A stretch of DNA of 64,000 nt from Microbacterium sp. SMR1 (lineage in GTDB: Bacteria; Actinomycetota; Actinomycetes; Actinomycetales; Microbacteriaceae): the NCBI RefSeq assembly GCF_003289625.1, contig NZ_QMBN01000001.1, forward strand, positions 434,001 to 498,000. Direction: 5' to 3'. Shown one piece after another: positions 60,682 to 64,000 of the stretch (position 1 is the first letter of the stretch; each line of letters starts with the position of its first letter). The position numbers and the translations under genes were made by a program. Under the pieces are notes generated by a model that did no database searches, was not told the origin of the DNA, and worked only from the letters and a program-made list of their open reading frames with translations.

Positions 60682-61739
60682 GGGATCCGTCCTTCGATGC
60701 CGTCGGCGAGCTGCTCGATGAGCGCACGCGCGGCGGGTGGCAGTTCGGCCGCCCGACGCCGCACCGAGGAGAGCGTCTGGCCGATGAGGGTCACCAGCTG
60801 CTCGCGGGCGCCGCTCGCGTCGAGCTCGCGCTGTGCCGCCTGGACGGCGATCGGACCCGTCGGCGCCATCGCCAGCGCGGACGACACCTGTGGCCAGGAT
60901 GCCGAGTCGCGGGCGAAGGAGATGAGAGGCGTGCGCTTGGCCTCGCGGAGGTCCGCGCCGGCGCCCCGGCCGGCCTGCGCCTCGTCGCCGAAGGTGCCGA
61001 TCAGATCGTCCACCAGCTGGAAGGCTAGGCCGAGGTCCGCTCCGACCGACATCAGCACGCCGCGATCACCGTCGTCCGCCCCGGCGAGCACGGCACCCGC
61101 CGCGAGCGGTGCGCAGAAGGAGTAGACCGCCGTCTTGTCGTGAGCCGTGCTGAGCAGTTGCGCGGTCTCCGGCTCGGCAGGGACGACGGCCTGCTCGACG
61201 TCGGCGAGCTCTCCGATGGCCGACACCAGCACCGCATCGTCGAGCAGATCGAACAGGGGTACCCGCTGATCCGACGCGACGTCGGCCGTGGCCACGAGAC
61301 GCGCCGCCTCGTAGAGAAGGATGTCGCCGGCAAGGACGGCGGCGGCATCGCCCACCCGCTCGGCGTCGTCTGCGCTGACGCCCAGGGACCGGGCGTGCGA
61401 TCGGAAGGTCCCGCCGACGTTGGGAACACCGCGCCGCTCGATGTCGCGGTCGATCAGATCGTCGTGGATCACGAACGCGCTGTGGAGCAGTTCGAACGCG
61501 GCTGCCACGTCCCACAGGCCGGGCGTGGCCAGGCGGTCGCCGCCGAACGCGTCGAACGACGCCACCACCAGAGCCGGGCGGAAGCGCTTGCCGCCGGATG
61601 TCGCCGCCGAGGCGGCGCGGATGAGGGCAAGAGCCGATGAGCCCCGAGGGATGGCCCGCTGTGTGAGCCTGGTGAGGACTTCCTCGAGCGCGCGATCGAC
61701 AGCGGCTCTGCTGTCATCGGGCAAGGAGATCACGTTCAC
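60678..61739 (-). CDS. crtE: geranylgeranyl diphosphate synthase
   Basis: A 353-residue trans-polyprenyl synthase. The first Asp-rich motif is HDDLIDRD (D93, D94, D97), GGKRFRPAL is the substrate-binding segment, and FQLVDDLIGTFGD is the second Asp-rich motif. It makes GGPP for CrtB. It is the first gene of the operon; the start is GTG at 61739. The promoter region, shared with the divergent marR gene, contains a palindrome. No idi gene is attached. Confidence 0.94.
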   Translation of the reverse strand: MNVISLPDDSRAAVDRALEEVLTRLTQRAIPRGSSALALIRAASAATSGGKRFRPALVVASFDAFGGDRLATPGLWDVAAAFELLHSAFVIHDDLIDRDIERRGVPNVGGTFRSHARSLGVSADDAERVGDAAAVLAGDILLYEAARLVATADVASDQRVPLFDLLDDAVLVSAIGELADVEQAVVPAEPETAQLLSTAHDKTAVYSFCAPLAAGAVLAGADDGDRGVLMSVGADLGLAFQLVDDLIGTFGDEAQAGRGAGADLREAKRTPLISFARDSASWPQVSSALAMAPTGPIAVQAAQRELDASGAREQLVTLIGQTLSSVRRRAAELPPAARALIEQLADGIEGRIP

Positions 61740-61771
61740 CGTCCTGGATATGCCATTCGCGAGGCGTTTTT

Positions 61772-61786
61772 GCTAGCTTAACTAGC
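61772..61786. promoter_or_regulatory. palindrome with overlapping divergent -10 boxes (crtE / marR)
   Basis: GCTAG-CTTAA-CTAGC is a 15-bp interrupted palindrome. It contains TAGCTT (plus, 61774-61779) and TAAGCT (minus, 61775-61780), so one bound MarR dimer would block both promoters. Divergent MarR control of crt genes is known from Corynebacterium (CrtR); binding here is inferred. Confidence 0.6.
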
Positions 61787-61827
61787 GTTTGAGCCGATGA
61801 TAACCAGGCTCGAGAGGTGGTGTCCAC

Positions 61828-62295
61828 ATGGCTGACCCGAATGCCGAGGTGGCGAGAAGTCGTGTAGAGCGCTCGGCTCTCGAAGCCGTGCGAGCGTTCA
61901 GCGACGCGATGGATCGCATGCATACCGGGCTCCGCTCGGACATGGACATGAACGCCACCGACCTCTCGGCGCTGCGCATGCTCAGCATTCGCGAGCAGCG
62001 CGGTGAGCTGGTGAAGCCGCACGACCTCGCGCGCCATCTGGGTATATCGAGCGCTTCCACGACGAAGATGCTCGATCGACTGGCGAAGGAGGGGTTCATC
62101 GAGCGCGCGCCGCACCCGAACGACCGACGTGCACTGGTCATCACGCTCACCGAATCGTCCCGGCAGGACTTCGGCCGGCATTTCGCCGCACGCCTGCGCC
62201 GCATGCGAGAGGCGATGGACCCGTTCAGTCCCGAGGAGCTCGCGACGGTCACACGCTTCCTCGACGGCATGAGCGAAGCGGTGCTGGCCGACTGA
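61828..62295 (+). CDS. crtR: MarR-family regulator of the carotenoid operon
   Basis: A 155-residue MarR-type winged-helix protein: ATDLSALRMLSI, VKPHDLARHLGISSASTTKMLDRL (recognition helix, cited in part) and the wing HPNDRRALVITLT. The flanking helices form the dimer. It is divergent from crtE over 88 bp with a shared palindromic promoter. Corynebacterial CrtR, similarly placed, represses the crt operon and responds to GGPP-type isoprenoids; the symbol is given by analogy. GAGAGG lies before the ATG. A strong T-run terminator follows. Confidence 0.85.
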   Translation: MADPNAEVARSRVERSALEAVRAFSDAMDRMHTGLRSDMDMNATDLSALRMLSIREQRGELVKPHDLARHLGISSASTTKMLDRLAKEGFIERAPHPNDRRALVITLTESSRQDFGRHFAARLRRMREAMDPFSPEELATVTRFLDGMSEAVLAD

Positions 62296-62350
62296 CGAAG
62301 AGCCGCTGAGACTGGCTCCGCTGGCTTTCGGCGGGCGCGGCTACATGCAA

Positions 62351-62387
62351 CGAAGGCCCCGTCTTTCGACGGGGCCTTCGTGTTTTT
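62351..62387 (+). terminator. intrinsic terminator of marR
   Basis: A perfect 13-bp stem (62351-62363 with 62368-62380) with loop TTTC is followed by TGTTTTT. In the other direction it also ends the leftward tRNA-Met transcript. Confidence 0.95.
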
Positions 62388-62388
62388 G

Positions 62389-62462
62389 TTGCGGGGACAG
62401 GATTTGAACCTGCGACCTCTGGGTTATGAGCCCAGCGAGCTACCGAGCTGCTCCACCCCGCG
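62389..62462 (-). tRNA. initiator tRNA-fMet(CAT)
   Basis: The cloverleaf has anticodon arm CTGGG-CTCATAA-CCCAG, giving anticodon CAT. Two initiator hallmarks are present: a C1-A72 mismatch at the acceptor end (C then GCGGGG / CCCCGC then A) and three consecutive G-C pairs in the anticodon stem. CCA is not encoded. Confidence 0.95.
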
Positions 62463-62595
62463 GCACAAGAGATAACACTAGCACGGGGTCCGAGGGACGT
62501 CCAATCGGGGTGGCATCCGGAGCGTCCCGGGCGTGTCGTGACGCTCCGGCATCCGGGTGTTGGCGTCCTCGGTCCGGGGCGAGGAAGATAGCGAC

Positions 62596-63111
62596 ATGAG
62601 TCCCGCCACCCCGGTCGCCGACCGAGGCGATGACGTCGCAGACGACGGTCGTGCCGAGTCGGCGGACGAGCGTGCCGACCGCAACTGGAACGAGCTGCTC
62701 CAGGAGTTGCGCGTCCTGCAGACGGGCACCCAGATCCTGACCGGTTTTCTGCTGGCTCTCGCCTTCCAACCGGCGTTCCGCGACCTGAGCGGGCCGCAGC
62801 GGGTGTTCTATCTGACCCTCGTCGTGCTGGCAGCACTCAGCGCGATCGTCGCCCTGTCGCCGGTGGCCCTCCATCGCGGCTTGTTCCGCCGCCGGGCCAA
62901 GCCCGCCGTCGTCGCGTTCGGTCACACGGCTCTGCTGTTCGCGCTGGTGACGGTATCGGTCCTGCTGGTGGGCGTGGTCGTCTTCGTCTTCGACGTCGTG
63001 GTCAGCACTGCGGCATCCTGGGTAGCGGGGGGCGCGCTGGCGTTCCTCATAGCTCTGCTCTGGGTGGTCTCACCGCTCATCTACCGCCACCGCCGTTCGG
63101 AGGACCGATGA
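62596..63111 (+). CDS. DUF6328-type four-helix membrane protein
   Basis: A 171-residue protein with an acidic cytoplasmic N-terminus (about 40 residues), the family segment WNELLQELRVLQTGTQILTGFLL (in part), and four hydrophobic helices ending in a basic RHRRSEDR tail. It matches the DUF6328 family, common in actinobacteria, of unknown function. The ATG at 62596 has GAGGAAG upstream. It overlaps the nitrilase gene by 4 nt (ATGA), so the two are one operon. Confidence 0.85.
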   Translation: MSPATPVADRGDDVADDGRAESADERADRNWNELLQELRVLQTGTQILTGFLLALAFQPAFRDLSGPQRVFYLTLVVLAALSAIVALSPVALHRGLFRRRAKPAVVAFGHTALLFALVTVSVLLVGVVVFVFDVVVSTAASWVAGGALAFLIALLWVVSPLIYRHRRSEDR

Positions 63112-63926
63112 CAGCTCTCGCCGTGGCCCAGTTCGCGCCCGCGGCCGACGTCGACGACAACCTCCGCGCGATCGCCGGGTTCGTCGAACGCGCTCGGTCG
63201 CGCGGAGCCCAGATCGTCCTTTTCCCGGAGTACTCGAGCTACTTCGTCGACCCGTTCGACGAGACGCTCCGCGAGAACGCCCAGGACCTCCAGGGTCCGT
63301 TCGTCGAGGGGCTCGGCGACCTCGCACGTCATCACGGGGTGCACATTGTCGCCGGCCTTCTGGAGCGGGCTTCGGACGCCGAGCGCGTGCGCAACACGGT
63401 CGTGGCCGTGGGACCCGACGGGCTCGTCGCGTCGTACCGCAAACTGCACCTCTACGATGCCTTCGGGCAGCGCGAGTCCGACTGGGTCGAGCCCGGTGAG
63501 ATCGCACCGCCGGAGACGTTCGAGATCGACGGCGTGCGCTTCGCGCTGATGACCTGTTACGACCTGCGGTTCCCGGAGATCGGCCGCGTACTCGCCGACA
63601 CCGGCGCGCACGTCGTCCTCGTTCCCGCACAGTGGGTGCGCGGTCCGCTCAAGGAATTGCAGTGGAACACCCTGTTGCGGGCTCGCGCTATCGAGAACAC
63701 CTTCTTCGTCGCGGCCGCGGACCATCCGCCGCCGCTGGGGGTCGGCAACTCCGGGGTGTTCGATCCGCAGGGTGTGGAGATCGCCGCGGTGGGAACGTCG
63801 AGCGACGTCGCCGTCGCCCACATCGACGTCCATGCGGTCGAGCGCGTCCGACGGGTCAACCCCGCGCTTCGGCTGCGCCGCTTCGAGGTCGTGCCCCGGT
63901 CAGAAGGCCCGCGCGAGTCGAGCTGA
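63108..63926 (+). CDS. nitrilase-superfamily amidohydrolase (omega-amidase-like)
   Basis: A 272-residue carbon-nitrogen hydrolase. The catalytic triad is E41 (LFPEYSS), K112 (YRKLHLYDAF) and C150 (MTCYDLRFPE). RKLHLYDAFG and the CYDLRFPE segment are typical of the Nit1/Nit2 branch, which deaminates alpha-ketoglutaramate or deaminated glutathione. It ends convergently, overlapping by 27 bp an aminotransferase gene, which would fit a transaminase/omega-amidase pair. It is coupled to the DUF6328 gene. Confidence 0.92.
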   Translation: MTALAVAQFAPAADVDDNLRAIAGFVERARSRGAQIVLFPEYSSYFVDPFDETLRENAQDLQGPFVEGLGDLARHHGVHIVAGLLERASDAERVRNTVVAVGPDGLVASYRKLHLYDAFGQRESDWVEPGEIAPPETFEIDGVRFALMTCYDLRFPEIGRVLADTGAHVVLVPAQWVRGPLKELQWNTLLRARAIENTFFVAAADHPPPLGVGNSGVFDPQGVEIAAVGTSSDVAVAHIDVHAVERVRRVNPALRLRRFEVVPRSEGPRESS

Positions 63927-64000
63927 CGCCTCGGCCAGGACGTCCGGGCGCTTGCAGGCGGCGAACCTCACCAGCGTGGCGTACTCGGTCCGGTGCGCGG
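63900..64000 (-). CDS. class I/II aminotransferase, C-terminal end (partial)
   Basis: The frame read leftwards from the window edge ends in EYATLVRFAACKRPDVLAEA and a short helix SARLARAF before TGA at 63900-63902. This resembles the C-terminus of PLP-dependent aminotransferases of the kynurenine/glutamine-transaminase-K type ('..lvRf.f.Kr.evL.eA..rL'). Only about 33 codons are visible, so the identification is tentative, but a transaminase beside an omega-amidase is a sensible pairing. Confidence 0.6.
   Translation of the reverse strand, partial: AHRTEYATLVRFAACKRPDVLAEASARLARAF

Overview
This 64 kb window looks like a chromosomal core segment of a high-GC actinobacterium, most likely Microbacteriaceae and close to Microbacterium. 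The evidence is the very GC-rich codon use, conserved actinobacterial gene neighbourhoods (thrS-HIT, pdxST-yebC-ruvCAB-yajC-secDF-rel, rpsD-alaS-ruvX-mltG-aroECKB-aroQ-efp-nusB, fadBA-rnd-DUF3000), a C50-carotenoid operon, and many genes that begin 6-7 nt after a TANNNT box, as expected of leaderless actinobacterial mRNAs. I see no IS element, prophage, integrase, CRISPR array, rRNA operon or region of deviating composition. No gene-free stretch exceeds 300 bp apart from the tRNA block. All assignments come from reading the sequence; no database search was run.

Layout. 1-3432: end of aconitase, dxs (isoprenoid precursor supply), and a TetR regulator with a small membrane protein. 3499-11287: aminopeptidase N, then leftward fadB-fadA (beta-oxidation), an RNase D-like nuclease and a DUF3000 protein. 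11313-17309: alpha/beta hydrolase, RibD-like reductase, ZapE-type ATPase, ammonium transporter with a GlnR-like box, an orphan PemK/MazF-like protein and a VIT-family metal transporter flanked by unusual paired repeats. 17465-17989: tRNA genes Val(CAC), Gly(GCC), Cys(GCA) and Val(GAC). 18088-27807: ACT-domain protein, ArsB-like transporter, a small leaderless ORF, thrS, HIT protein, lipoprotein, and a vitamin B6 locus (pdxY and a MocR regulator divergent from pdxS-pdxT), then yebC.

27932-35841: ruvCAB (Holliday junction processing), yajC-secD-secF (protein export) and a bifunctional (p)ppGpp synthetase/hydrolase. 35828-41073: AbiEi-like orphan, DUF349 protein, small membrane protein, rarA/mgsA, and a striking single-ORF NUDIX-TPR-NUDIX protein. 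41230-52011: rpsD, small membrane protein, alaS, ruvX, mltG, five shikimate-pathway genes (aroE, C, K, B, Q), efp and nusB in a tightly overlapping array. 52058-56661: SNF2 helicase lacking the N-terminal SWIM finger and a metallo-beta-lactamase/Rieske protein. 56692-62295: the leftward crtE-B-I-Ye-Yf-Eb operon for a C50 carotenoid, divergent from a MarR regulator with a shared palindromic promoter. 62389-64000: initiator tRNA-Met, DUF6328 protein, nitrilase-family amidase and the end of an aminotransferase.

The most promising candidates for something new are the NUDIX-TPR-NUDIX fusion behind rarA, the two repeat pairs with a constant 6-nt variable core around the VIT gene, the leaderless ORF in front of thrS, the MBL-then-Rieske protein, and two compact autoregulatory promoter designs (TetR at 3425, MarR/crt at 61772).
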